From Paenibacillus senegalimassiliensis (GTDB taxonomy: Bacteria; Bacillota; Bacilli; Paenibacillales; Paenibacillaceae), in NCBI RefSeq assembly GCF_001486585.1, contig NZ_LN909046.1:1736001-1800000 (forward strand): a DNA stretch of 64,000 nt, read 5' to 3'. The notes under the pieces were generated by a model. It did no database searches. It was not told where the DNA came from and worked only from the letters and a program-made list of their open reading frames with translations. Below, piece after piece: positions 34,534 to 43,076 of this stretch (positions are counted from its first letter, which is position 1; each line of letters opens with the position of its first letter). Position numbers and translations under genes: made by a program.

Positions 34534-35235
34534 TCATCGTCCAACATTCACGATTTTGCCGACCCAGGTTGGCTCGCTCGCCGCCGCCCGCACAAGGGAA
34601 TCGGCACAGTTCTCAAAGGGCAACGGCCGAAGTGGGGCAATGCGAGCTGCGGGTCCTGCTGTATATTTCCCGTTCGCCTCCGCATAACTAAGCACCGATG
34701 GCCGTACAATGATCCATTCCAGGTTACTTTGTCTTACCGCATCCTCGGCAAATGCTTTATCCTTGATCGCTCTCCAAAAGATGCGGCGCATGATACGTAC
34801 CGCGAATCGATTGAATACCGTAAGCTCTTTGCCGTCGGTGAGATTAATTCCGCTCTGCATGACTATGCGCTTAACCCCTGCCTGCTGACAAGCTGCAATC
34901 ATATTGGGAATCCCCTCCGACATAACGGTCCCCGGCGAGAAATTGGCTGCCATCACGTTCATGCCTGCCTTTACATTGGTAAATCCCTTCCGGAAGCTGC
35001 CTGGCGTGACATTACTGGGAGGACCTACGCAACTGATAACTACCTCTGCGCCGACAATAGCTTTCGCTATGCTCGCCGCGTCGAATACATCCCCCTTACG
35101 CACAGTGAGTCGCTCTGCGGACGGAATCACTTCCGGCCGACGAGCCACAGCAATGACCTCATGCCCTAATTCCAGCGCACGCTCCACTGCTTTCTTGCCG
35201 GTTCCTCCGGTGGCTCCAATAATTGCAATCTTCAT
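34534..35235 (-). CDS. NAD(P)-binding oxidoreductase (NmrA/atypical SDR)
   Basis: A 233-residue Rossmann protein. MKIAIIGATGGTGKKAVERA gives the GxTGxxG dinucleotide loop of atypical SDR/NmrA proteins, followed by LGHEVIAVARRPE. It lacks the YxxxK pair of classical SDRs, as is usual for this group, which includes flavin reductases and redox sensors. ATG 35235 has AAGGAGAG upstream. It is divergent from a TetR gene that probably represses it. Confidence 0.9.
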   Translation of the reverse strand: MKIAIIGATGGTGKKAVERALELGHEVIAVARRPEVIPSAERLTVRKGDVFDAASIAKAIVGAEVVISCVGPPSNVTPGSFRKGFTNVKAGMNVMAANFSPGTVMSEGIPNMIAACQQAGVKRIVMQSGINLTDGKELTVFNRFAVRIMRRIFWRAIKDKAFAEDAVRQSNLEWIIVRPSVLSYAEANGKYTAGPAARIAPLRPLPFENCADSLVRAAASEPTWVGKIVNVGR

Positions 35236-35419
35236 GACAATGCTCTCCTTCGACCTCAATGCACATATGAAAATGCACACTAGTATATTAAGTAACAACT
35301 ATGTATAATTTTAATCAAGAAGAGAAGGTGTACAATTCTTAAAAAGACGAATTCCGAGTATTAATACACAACTCTTCTGTTATTGTGCATTATTTCGCAG
35401 AGAGGCTGGTGATTCTCCA

Positions 35420-35995
35420 GTGTCAAGGACAGACCGGAGGGTACGCAAATCCCAGGAAGCCATAAAAGTAGCTGTTATCGAGCTGATGATGGAAAAGGAT
35501 TTTGACCAGATTACGATACAGGATATTTCAGACAGAGCCGATGTTAGCCGAAGAACGATTTACCTGCACTATATGGATAAGTTCGATCTGCTGGATAAGC
35601 TGATCGAACAACATATCGACGAGATGCGAGAGCTTTGTGAATCAACGGAGGATGATGCCGATTATAAAGATTCCGGCTTAGTCTGGTTTGAGTATTTTGA
35701 CAATCATTATTTATTCTTCTCCGCCATGCTCAAGAGTAAAGGAAGTCTGTTTTTTCACCATCGATTTCTTGAATTTTTCCTGCAAGAGTTAGGGAAGCGA
35801 GATAACGATACGCCTGCTGCAAATAGCCAGCAATTAGCTGAAGGTGAGGAAGTGGACTTTCAATTTCTCGGGGCGGCGATTGTAGGCGTTGTAGAGTGGT
35901 GGTTCAAGCATGATAAGCCTCACCCTCCTTCCTTCATGGCTCAGCGGTTGGGCGCTTTGCTTGAACTGAATCTTAAACAGATCGGAGTGTCCTGA
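35420..35995 (+). CDS. TetR-family transcriptional regulator
   Basis: A 191-residue TetR protein. The HTH is at about 10-55 with ITIQDISDRADVSRRTIYLH, a TetR signature. The C-terminal domain fits the TetR_C group whose ends read GAAIVGVVEWWF. The start is given as GTG 35420, but the ribosome site is weak, so the exact start is uncertain. It sits divergent to the NmrA-like gene; there the TGCACA motif occurs twice within 20 bp and might be the operator. Confidence 0.88.
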   Translation: MSRTDRRVRKSQEAIKVAVIELMMEKDFDQITIQDISDRADVSRRTIYLHYMDKFDLLDKLIEQHIDEMRELCESTEDDADYKDSGLVWFEYFDNHYLFFSAMLKSKGSLFFHHRFLEFFLQELGKRDNDTPAANSQQLAEGEEVDFQFLGAAIVGVVEWWFKHDKPHPPSFMAQRLGALLELNLKQIGVS

Positions 35996-36045
35996 CTTGG
36001 CAAAATCTATGAATCTGTCTATTTCATCAAAGGAGGTTCATTCAT

Positions 36046-36081
36046 ATGATGATATATCAGCATTCTGATGCCAATTCGTAA
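36046..36081 (+). CDS. Possible 11-residue leader peptide
   Basis: ATG followed by ATG ATA TAT CAG CAT TCT GAT GCC AAT and a stop, giving MMIYQHSDANS, with an ideal AAAGGAGG nine bases upstream. It ends 15 bp before the glycosyltransferase ATG. Such a strong ribosome site in front of so short a frame could be a leader or a relic of a deleted gene. Confidence 0.3.
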   Translation: MMIYQHSDANS

Positions 36082-36096
36082 TTAGGAGGCTATCCT

Positions 36097-36879
36097 ATGG
36101 TGGAGAACCATCATCCAGCCATCAAGCCCATTATAGAAATCCATTTTAACAATTGGGGCGGTACGCCAGACCGCCTGACCAAGAGATGGATCGACGGCCG
36201 CATGGCGTTGTTCATGAACTATGCCTTAAAGAGCTTGCGACTCCAGACCGTTCAGGCCTTTCAATGTTACATTCTGTACGATCCCCAGACGGAGCCGATC
36301 ATTCAGGCTGCATTGCAGCGTTACCCTGTCCTTCCTGCCAATATTCGCTTCGTAACACCCATCGGTTATAAGACCTCGCTGGCGCAGGATCTTCAAGGGC
36401 ATCGTTTGTTTTACCGCATTTATTTGTCCAGTGATGACCTCTATCATAGAAATTTCATAAGAGCTCTTCTTGCATTAAAGCCCAAGAAGGATACCTTGGC
36501 GTTGGTTCCGCAATACGGTTACATCTATGATTCCGTTCAGGATCGACTGGGCAAGTTCTTCTTCTGGCTGCCTAGTTACGGAGCCACAATCCACAGCGTC
36601 GATGAATTTCTAGCGATCAAGCAATTCAGGTATAGCTGGCGTGATGCCTTGAAGATCCCGCATGAATTTATTCATCTCAAGGAACCGATCTGGATTAATC
36701 ACATCCATGCCTTCAACACGGGCATGTCATTCGACAAGGCCCTGTCTTGGCAGATCAAGGGCGTAACGGACGCCAGCACACTGGAGCCTTGGAGCGACAG
36801 CAGCAGATCCTTCGCCTGCTTCGGCCCGGAGATCACCCGTCCAGCAGAGAAGAAGCAGATTCTGACCCAATTCTATTAA
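36097..36879 (+). CDS. Putative rhamnosyltransferase-like glycosyltransferase
   Basis: A 260-residue protein resembling the putative rhamnosyl transferase family (Rhamno_transf type). Features are IEIHFNNWGG, DGRMALFMNYALKSLRLQTV, FQCYILYDPQTEPIIQAAL, and YLSSDDLYHRNFI, where the SSDD acidic stretch is the likely metal/nucleotide-sugar site. Donor and acceptor are not known from the sequence. No signal peptide or membrane helix. AGGAGG precedes the ATG. It stands alone, followed by a terminator, and no cell-wall or polysaccharide cluster surrounds it. Confidence 0.75.
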   Translation: MVENHHPAIKPIIEIHFNNWGGTPDRLTKRWIDGRMALFMNYALKSLRLQTVQAFQCYILYDPQTEPIIQAALQRYPVLPANIRFVTPIGYKTSLAQDLQGHRLFYRIYLSSDDLYHRNFIRALLALKPKKDTLALVPQYGYIYDSVQDRLGKFFFWLPSYGATIHSVDEFLAIKQFRYSWRDALKIPHEFIHLKEPIWINHIHAFNTGMSFDKALSWQIKGVTDASTLEPWSDSSRSFACFGPEITRPAEKKQILTQFY

Positions 36880-36891
36880 GAAATACAACAA

Positions 36892-36920
36892 AGCCTCCAT
36901 CCCGCAGCAGGATGGAGGCT
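36892..36920. terminator. Bidirectional-looking terminator
   Basis: AGCCTCCATCC and its exact complement flank a 7-nt loop. It lies between two convergent genes, 13 bp and 16 bp from their stop codons. Confidence 0.75.
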
Positions 36921-36935
36921 AATGTGTGTTAGAGC

Positions 36936-39185
36936 TTAAGATGTATAATTCAATATCAAGGCTTCGCGAGTGGATTCATCGTACGTAATCCACAACTCGT
37001 CGCCCTCTTGCACGCCATACAGCGGCTCGATGGATTGCTCGATGATATAGTGTGTTCCTGCCCGCTCGGCAGTAATACGAGCCAGCGGACGTTCGCCCAC
37101 CGTTCCCAGATAGGACACCGATACGACTTTGGCACTACCTTGCTTCCCTTTCAACAAACGACGCTCTTTGTCGAGGTCGTCTTTTCGAATCGACATCGGC
37201 AGAGTAACGCCCTCGTGAATAGGCATATTCTCAGGCACGAACAAGCTATTGCTCTTTCTTAGTTGCTCCGCTCCCTCGGTAATGACCACATCGATGACCA
37301 TCAGCCTACGATTTTGAATCGTGATCGGCTCCTTCTTGATCTGCACAATCTTACCTTGCAGAGTAAGCATCTTCTCATCAATCGAGCGCATGGATGGCCC
37401 ATAACCAAGAATTCGCGTTACACCACCCACCACCATCAGGTTGGCTCGTTCACCAATTTGGTACTCGAAGCCGGCCGCCTGCACGACAGGAACACTGTAA
37501 CGGTCCGTTCCGGCCTTGAAGTGAAGCAGAAGCGCCTGACCTCTTCCCGCAGCCCCATAAGGGTCAATCCGCTCCAGCACTGCGCGTTCAATGCGCTCTT
37601 GCTTCTCGGGCTGGGCTTGATTCACCGCTTGGTCACTGGTCAGGAAGATCGCCTTGTTGCGTTTACGATTGTAGGAGATCATTACCGTGTCACCTTCCCG
37701 AATTCCTTCAAGGAAAGAAATGACCTTCTTAATCGCGACCTCTCTCATCTGTCCCCCATCATCGAAGTGGACCCTGAATTCAACCTGAGGACGTTCATTA
37801 ACGTAGAGACCGGTTTCCCGCATCCCCACAATCGTACCTTGCTTAATTTCACCGTTGGCTACGGCGGATTTGTTGACCTTATTGGCAATTTTAGGAGCAA
37901 ATATAAGCGAAATCAACATAAACGAAATAATGAGTACCCAGACCAGCCAGTTAATGACCAGGGCTCCTCCCTCAAGCAGATAAGCCCAGAAGCTTTGCAG
38001 AGAGACTGTGCGCAGGTCCGCAAATCTCCACTGTTGCATCTGATTCTCCGTGAGGTGCTGCACGGCTTGACTCGCCACATCCATGATTCCGGCAGACTTC
38101 CCTTGGGCCGAATAGTACAGCTTGGAGCTGCCATTCTCCTTGTAGAATGCCGTCTCGCTCTGCATCAGTTCTTCATAGCTAAGCTGAGCTACAAGCGTAG
38201 ACACATCTGTGAATTGTCCATTCTTCTCATGCAACAGATAACCGATTACTTGACCATCCTGTTCATCCTCTGTCGACGAACCGGTAATTAACACTTCTTC
38301 GCTGTTTAGCGTAATTACCCTGGCTTGATACACCGGCTGAGGCGTAGGAACAACGTTCCCCCAATCATCCGTGGAGGCGTTATAATAATGAGCTTGCTCC
38401 GGGAAGCTGCTATTTACCCGAACCAGCTTGGTAGCGTCCAGGTTAAAATGCTTGGCAAATTGTGCAGCCGCCTGTTCCTCCGCCTCAAAGGAAGACCCCT
38501 CTTCCGGCTGCATCATGACCACAGGTTGCTGATTTTGGTCCAGAATCCCGCTTATGTATGCTGTTCTGTCATTCACCAGATCCACCTTGTACATAGGAAC
38601 AGCCATCCCCTGATTAAAGCTGTCGCGCACCTCAGCAACACGCTCTGGTCTGGCCAGGAATAATCCCTCTGCATTCAGGTTCACCATCTCAAGCTTGCCA
38701 TCCTCGATTTGTGCCACATACAACGCCGTTCCCATCATATTCCCCGCAACAATCAGGCGACCTCGCCACAACTTCATATCCGAGCTCAGGAAGGTGGGAA
38801 TATCCAGTCTGCTTTGAGCGAGTTCCTGCAGATTTCCTGAAGAATCCAGCACATTGACTTGCAAGCCTCTGCTTTGAACATGGGAATTGATGACAAGTGA
38901 ACCCTTCTGGTATGAAGCTACCAGTTGTCCATGAATATCAGAAAGGATTTCCCCTTCCTTCAGCAATTGTCCGGTTGCCGCGTCGAACATTTGCAGTTGC
39001 ATATTCTCCCTGTATTCCTTGAAGCTGACGGCAACTGCCTTATGTCCTTCATCAAAATAATAAATTTCTGCTATTTCCGGTGGATTATCGTTGAGGTCCT
39101 CAATTTCTTTTGTATAATCTCTCCATAAAAAAATACTCAACAAAATCACAGGAAATAAAAAGATCAAACCACCTAGTTTTCTCAT
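36936..39185 (-). CDS. Large membrane protein with DUF3592-like repeated modules
   Basis: A 749-residue protein, function unknown. Helix one is at about 4-22; a large extracytoplasmic part (about 25-405) has repeated short strands such as LVINSHVQSRGLQVNVLDSS that look like a beta-propeller. Helix two (ALVINWLVWVLIISFMLISL) leads to a cytosolic part of three beta modules. The first (GTIVGMRETGLYVNERPQVE to EGDTVMISYNRKRNKAIFL) resembles DUF3592, and the last ends EGDELWITYDESTREALIL, a clear echo. ATG 39185 has GGGGGAGGG upstream. It may sense an outside signal or assist the envelope. Monocistronic. Confidence 0.7.
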   Translation of the reverse strand: MRKLGGLIFLFPVILLSIFLWRDYTKEIEDLNDNPPEIAEIYYFDEGHKAVAVSFKEYRENMQLQMFDAATGQLLKEGEILSDIHGQLVASYQKGSLVINSHVQSRGLQVNVLDSSGNLQELAQSRLDIPTFLSSDMKLWRGRLIVAGNMMGTALYVAQIEDGKLEMVNLNAEGLFLARPERVAEVRDSFNQGMAVPMYKVDLVNDRTAYISGILDQNQQPVVMMQPEEGSSFEAEEQAAAQFAKHFNLDATKLVRVNSSFPEQAHYYNASTDDWGNVVPTPQPVYQARVITLNSEEVLITGSSTEDEQDGQVIGYLLHEKNGQFTDVSTLVAQLSYEELMQSETAFYKENGSSKLYYSAQGKSAGIMDVASQAVQHLTENQMQQWRFADLRTVSLQSFWAYLLEGGALVINWLVWVLIISFMLISLIFAPKIANKVNKSAVANGEIKQGTIVGMRETGLYVNERPQVEFRVHFDDGGQMREVAIKKVISFLEGIREGDTVMISYNRKRNKAIFLTSDQAVNQAQPEKQERIERAVLERIDPYGAAGRGQALLLHFKAGTDRYSVPVVQAAGFEYQIGERANLMVVGGVTRILGYGPSMRSIDEKMLTLQGKIVQIKKEPITIQNRRLMVIDVVITEGAEQLRKSNSLFVPENMPIHEGVTLPMSIRKDDLDKERRLLKGKQGSAKVVSVSYLGTVGERPLARITAERAGTHYIIEQSIEPLYGVQEGDELWITYDESTREALILNYTS

Positions 39186-39326
39186 GGTGTCCCTCCCCCT
39201 TGGACTCTTCCCTGTTCGTTTGGCTGTACCCAGCAACCAACGACATGTAAAGATTTTACCAGAAACGAACCCGAATTCAAATTCACTGAAGGGATTAGGT
39301 CGTTGGTAGGATAGGGCATGAGAAGG

Positions 39327-39932
39327 TCATCCAAACACGCTGTCAGCCTCCGTAATTTCCCGAATTACCCGGCACGGAACACCCGCAGCCACGACGCCCG
39401 GCGGGATATCCTTGGTGACCACACTCCCAGCACCAATAACGGAATCATGACCGATGGTCACACCGGGAGTGACCGTGACATTGCCTCCAAACCATACATT
39501 ATCGCCAATGGTAATCGGCTTGCAGGACTCAATGAGATAACGCTCTCCCTGGTCATCGAACCGAAAATTCCGCTCGCTGGCCAGCAACGGATGCACCGGC
39601 GTAAGCAATGAAACATTTGGGCCGAGAAAGACATTGTTACCAATTCGAATCTCTGCACAATCCAGGAAGGTACAATTAAAATTAATGTAGCAGTTGTCGC
39701 CTATATAAGTGTTGCAGCCATAATCGAATTGAACAATGGGAGCAAGTTCAATGTCTTTCCCCAACGAACCTAGCAGTCCCTCCAGAATCTCTCGTCTCTC
39801 CTCCTTTTGCTCCTCCGTTGTATGGTTATAACGAGTTGAGGCATTTCTGGCGATATCCCGCTGCTTGACCAATTCTTCATCCGAAGTCTTGTACAACATT
39901 CCGGCCAGCATTTTTTGTTTCTCTGTCAGCAT
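39327..39932 (-). CDS. Maltose O-acetyltransferase family protein (Maa-type) A
   Basis: A 201-residue left-handed beta-helix acetyltransferase. The N-terminal KQKMLAGMLYKTSDEELVKQ is the Maa/NodL cap, and hexapeptide repeats run from about residue 75 (IGDNCYINFNCTFLDCAEIR) to the end (GDNVWFGGNVTVTPGVTIG). The catalytic His is in VSLLTPVHPL. It transfers acetyl from acetyl-CoA to a sugar hydroxyl, often to discharge non-metabolised sugars. It lies 25 bp after a paralogue and is last in an operon with an MFS transporter. Confidence 0.92.
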   Translation of the reverse strand: MLTEKQKMLAGMLYKTSDEELVKQRDIARNASTRYNHTTEEQKEERREILEGLLGSLGKDIELAPIVQFDYGCNTYIGDNCYINFNCTFLDCAEIRIGNNVFLGPNVSLLTPVHPLLASERNFRFDDQGERYLIESCKPITIGDNVWFGGNVTVTPGVTIGHDSVIGAGSVVTKDIPPGVVAAGVPCRVIREITEADSVFG

Positions 39933-39957
39933 AACCGCGTTCCTCTCCTATCCCTGT

Positions 39958-40569
39958 TCAAATATAGTCCTCTACATCAAATACTCGATCTCGAAAATAG
40001 TACTTTCGGTCCTCTTCCGTAACTTCGCGTATAATGCGGCATGGATTTCCGACAGCAATGACATTGTCAGGGAGATCCTTCGTAACTACACTGCCTGAGC
40101 CGATCACGACGTTGTTGCCAATCGTCACACCGGGATTCACGACCACATTGCCGCCAATCCACACATTGTCGCCAATCGTAATCCCGATTCCGTATTCGTA
40201 ACCGGAATTTCTGGAATCCGGATGAATCGGATGCCCCGCCGTATAGATTGCTACATTAGGAGCAAACATGACGTTATTGCCGATAACCACCTTGCCCACA
40301 TCAAGGATAATACAATTGAAATTGGCATAGAAGTTGTTACCTACCGTAATATTCTTACCATAATCACAGTGGAAGGGGGCTTCGATATGCACCTGTTCGC
40401 CCGCCTCACCCAAGATGCTGCGGATTAATTCATCCTTTTTGCCGTTCTCGTCTGGCCGCAGGGAATTGTACTCCCAGACCTTCAGTTTGTTCTCCATACG
40501 TGCTTCACTTAATCCATCCAGCCAGGCTTTATACGGCAATCCGGCCAGCATTCTTTCCTTTTGATTCAT
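39958..40569 (-). CDS. Maltose O-acetyltransferase family protein (Maa-type) B
   Basis: A 203-residue paralogue of the next gene, with the same cap (KERMLAGLPYKAWLDGLSEA) and hexapeptide repeats (VGNNFYANFNCIILDVGKVV; IGDNVWIGGNVVVNPGVTIG). The catalytic His is in VAIYTAGHPIHPD. It is far enough diverged from its neighbour that a recent tandem duplication is excluded. ATG 40569 is chosen over TTG 40593 because GAGAGGAAG precedes it. 24 bp after the MFS gene. Confidence 0.92.
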   Translation of the reverse strand: MNQKERMLAGLPYKAWLDGLSEARMENKLKVWEYNSLRPDENGKKDELIRSILGEAGEQVHIEAPFHCDYGKNITVGNNFYANFNCIILDVGKVVIGNNVMFAPNVAIYTAGHPIHPDSRNSGYEYGIGITIGDNVWIGGNVVVNPGVTIGNNVVIGSGSVVTKDLPDNVIAVGNPCRIIREVTEEDRKYYFRDRVFDVEDYI

Positions 40570-40593
40570 TTCATTCTTCCTCTCCATGTTCAA

Positions 40594-41808
40594 CTAGTAA
40601 TCACTGGGTTTGACCCGTTGTCGTAGAATCATGTTCACTCGCTCTGCGCTAAGCAGCATCAGGGCCAGAAGCAAAATAACAGCATACGGGAACAGGCCAA
40701 TATGAATTTGAGTCGCCATTAATCCGAAGAACGGTGGTAGCAAGGTTGTACCGGTATAGGCTACCGCCATTTGATAACCCATGAGCTTGGCTGAATTCTC
40801 GCGGCCAAACCGGGTTGGTGTCTCATGAAGCAGTGCTGGGTAGATAGGAGCCAGACCCAGGCCAATCAGAATGATGGCAACAAGCGAGAACACTTCAAGC
40901 AGCGGCAGAAACAACATGATTCCACCGCTCAGGGCCACAAGTTGTCCTCCGCGAATCAGGACACGATTCTGAACCTTGAGCGAGATGAAGCCGGTAATGA
41001 ACCGCCCCACAGTGATTCCGCCATAGTACAGGGATATCCAGCCCGCAGCGGTCTCCGCCGTAACTTGCTGAACTCCCACCAAATAGCTGGCCCCCCACAG
41101 TCCCACTGTCGATTCAGCACCGCAGAAGAAGAAAAAGACGAGCAAAGAAGGCTTAACTCCTCTTAAGCGTAGGACATTTGTGTTAGCGTCCTTGGCGGGA
41201 AGAGGCGCAGGCAAAGGCTCAACAGCCTGCGCTTCCCGCTGCTCGGATTCGCGGCTTGCAGCCACGCGCTTCCACAACGGAAGCGTCACAAGCAGAATGG
41301 CGACCAGCACGAACTGAATCATAGATACGGCAAAGTATCCCCCTCGCCAAGAGCCGCTATCGGCCAGATAGGCCGACATGATGAACGGACCCGCCGTAGC
41401 TCCCACTCCCCAAAAGCAATGCAGCCAGTTCATATGATGAGCTTTGTAATGCTCGGCTACGTAATGATTGAGCGCCGCATCTACGGAGCCTCCACCCAGC
41501 CCAAGTGGAACAGCTAGCAAAATAAGCCACCCCAGGGAAGGAGACATCGAGAAGCCCAGTAGCGCTCCGGCGGTCAGGGCGCAGCTAAGCATCGTTACCT
41601 TCCCTGTACCCAGTCGTTCCACCAAATATCCACTGGCCAGACTGGATACAATAGTTCCTCCAGCAATGACCATAGCGACAATTCCAGCCGATCCCAAGGA
41701 GGCGTCAAGCTCAGGCCACATGACAGGCCAGGCTGAACCCAGCAGTGAATCAGGAAGCCCCAGACTAATAAAAGCAAGATAAATCAGAATTAAAAACCAC
41801 GTGGCCAT
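40594..41808 (-). CDS. MFS transporter, sugar-exporter-like
   Basis: A 404-residue MFS protein with about twelve helices. The first half has IVSSLASGYLVERLGTGKVT as a variant of motif A, and LGGGSVDAALNHYVAEHYKA is typical of the FucP/fucose-permease-like group. The second half includes LRGVKPSLLVFFFFCGAEST. ATG 41808 is chosen with GGGAGAAG upstream. First gene of the operon with two sugar acetyltransferases; export of acetylated sugars (as for lac and mal acetylation in E. coli) is a reasonable idea, import equally possible. Confidence 0.88.
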   Translation of the reverse strand: MATWFLILIYLAFISLGLPDSLLGSAWPVMWPELDASLGSAGIVAMVIAGGTIVSSLASGYLVERLGTGKVTMLSCALTAGALLGFSMSPSLGWLILLAVPLGLGGGSVDAALNHYVAEHYKAHHMNWLHCFWGVGATAGPFIMSAYLADSGSWRGGYFAVSMIQFVLVAILLVTLPLWKRVAASRESEQREAQAVEPLPAPLPAKDANTNVLRLRGVKPSLLVFFFFCGAESTVGLWGASYLVGVQQVTAETAAGWISLYYGGITVGRFITGFISLKVQNRVLIRGGQLVALSGGIMLFLPLLEVFSLVAIILIGLGLAPIYPALLHETPTRFGRENSAKLMGYQMAVAYTGTTLLPPFFGLMATQIHIGLFPYAVILLLALMLLSAERVNMILRQRVKPSDY

Positions 41809-41844
41809 AGATATGTCTTCTCCCAATTACAAGATAATAAAATA

Positions 41845-41894
41845 ACTTTATAAAGTATATTTATTAAATATAACAGACCCTATTTAAGTGTCAA
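41845..41894 (-). promoter_or_regulatory. Promoter and palindrome of the MFS-acetyltransferase operon
   Basis: On the minus strand TTGACA (41889-41894) and TATATT (41867-41872) are 16 bp apart. The 12-bp palindrome ACTTTATAAAGT (41845-41856) lies just downstream of the -10, as an operator for the adjacent ROK repressor would. Confidence 0.65.
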
Positions 41895-41929
41895 TATGCT
41901 ATATCCAAACCGTCGTAAAGTTGTCATGA

Positions 41930-42946
41930 TCATTGATGTATTTGCCTCGCAGGCTCCAGTTCCTTCAAGGTTAACCAGCGCATACCTGCTTCGAAGTCTT
42001 GCTGGAATGTCTCTTGGAAAATAATCTCGGGATAGGAAGGCACCGGATATTGAAGCTGATACGTCTCCCACAAAGGATACCACTGAGCTTCCTCCGCCAT
42101 CCTATCCTGATATACCACGATTCGATCCGGTGCAAGAATGACGCTAACAGCTTGAATGATGCCACACAACGTCTCCATGAACTTCAATTCCTCAATTTGA
42201 CCATGCCAGTCCAGCCCCAAGGCAGGGAGAAAGGAAATTTCACCGGCCATTCCGTTTTTCCCTTTGAAGATTTTACCATCCATATAGATAGCCATTCCTG
42301 GCGGGTAGGTCTCTGGAAAGTACATGCCCCCCACACATACCTCATCCTCCAGATCAAGGCCATTCTTCGCACAATAGCCCCTTAATGCAGCGTTAATATC
42401 ATTCTCCACCATCACCGGAAGTCCGAAATGGGATTCAATCTCGTGAATAAGCGGAAAACCTCTTAGCTCCAAATGTCCACTTACTGTAATTTCCCCGCCT
42501 ACGACCTGTCCAGGAATACCGATGCCAATTACCTTTATCGCTGGATCATCTGCGACAATTCCACCGATCGACTCATAGAACTGCTCCCGGTCAAATACAG
42601 ACATTAATAATTCTTCTTTAAATAAGATTTGATTGTCCAGATTCACGACCACAAAGGAAATCAACTCCTGACCTTGCTTCTCCCTCATATAAATAACCAG
42701 GGCATGGCTAAAGTCAAAGTTATATCGATAGGTAAGCGCCGGCCGACCACCACTAGAGGGCGCAGTTTGATCCTCAAGAATCTCTCCCAGCTCGCACAGT
42801 TCCCTCACCAGGGAGTTAATCGTGACCACACTCAGCTTGGTCCAAGAAGCCAATTGCGGCTTGGTTGCGATCTCGACTCCCTTCATCGTCTGACGGACAA
42901 TGTTCAGATTAATCTCCTTCATGAGATTGGCGTTGGCTTTCTTCAT
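41930..42946 (-). CDS. ROK-family repressor (XylR/NagC-type)
   Basis: A 338-residue ROK regulator. The N-terminal winged HTH (about 1-75: TKPQLASWTKLSVVTINSLV) is followed by a ROK sugar-binding domain with VIGIGIPGQVVGGEI and MVENDINAALRGYC, where the Asn-Asp pair binds sugar. The usual ROK zinc motif CxCGxxGC is missing; the corresponding region reads GMAGEISFLPALGLDWHGQI, so this is a divergent member. ATG 42946 is preferred for its six-base spacing from GAGGG. It lies upstream of the MFS operon, its probable target. Confidence 0.88.
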   Translation of the reverse strand: MKKANANLMKEINLNIVRQTMKGVEIATKPQLASWTKLSVVTINSLVRELCELGEILEDQTAPSSGGRPALTYRYNFDFSHALVIYMREKQGQELISFVVVNLDNQILFKEELLMSVFDREQFYESIGGIVADDPAIKVIGIGIPGQVVGGEITVSGHLELRGFPLIHEIESHFGLPVMVENDINAALRGYCAKNGLDLEDEVCVGGMYFPETYPPGMAIYMDGKIFKGKNGMAGEISFLPALGLDWHGQIEELKFMETLCGIIQAVSVILAPDRIVVYQDRMAEEAQWYPLWETYQLQYPVPSYPEIIFQETFQQDFEAGMRWLTLKELEPARQIHQ

Positions 42947-42992
42947 ATCCATCCCTCTTCACCGCTAATATATAAATCCGCACACCGATTTT

Positions 42993-43012
42993 ATGTATAC
43001 CATTGTACACAT
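42993..43012 (-). promoter_or_regulatory. Palindrome upstream of ROK gene
   Basis: ATGTATAC-CATT-GTACACAT, one mismatch in eight pairs, about 50 bp upstream of the ROK start. Possible autoregulatory operator. Confidence 0.4.
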
Positions 43013-43038
43013 ATTGTACCTGATTATGACAGAAAAAT

Positions 43039-43073
43039 AGGACCGATGCAGGAATCATATCCGCATCGGTCCT
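43039..43073 (-). terminator. Terminator of the GH76 operon
   Basis: AGGACCGATGC pairs with GCATCGGTCCT and is followed on the minus strand by ATTTTTC, 3 bp after the GH76 stop. Confidence 0.9.
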
Positions 43074-43076
43074 CTC

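Noticed and set aside
37263..38291. 342-residue antisense frame in the large membrane protein gene
   Set aside because: Rich in Arg/His/Asn as antisense frames are, and no ribosome site; the sense frame is coherent.
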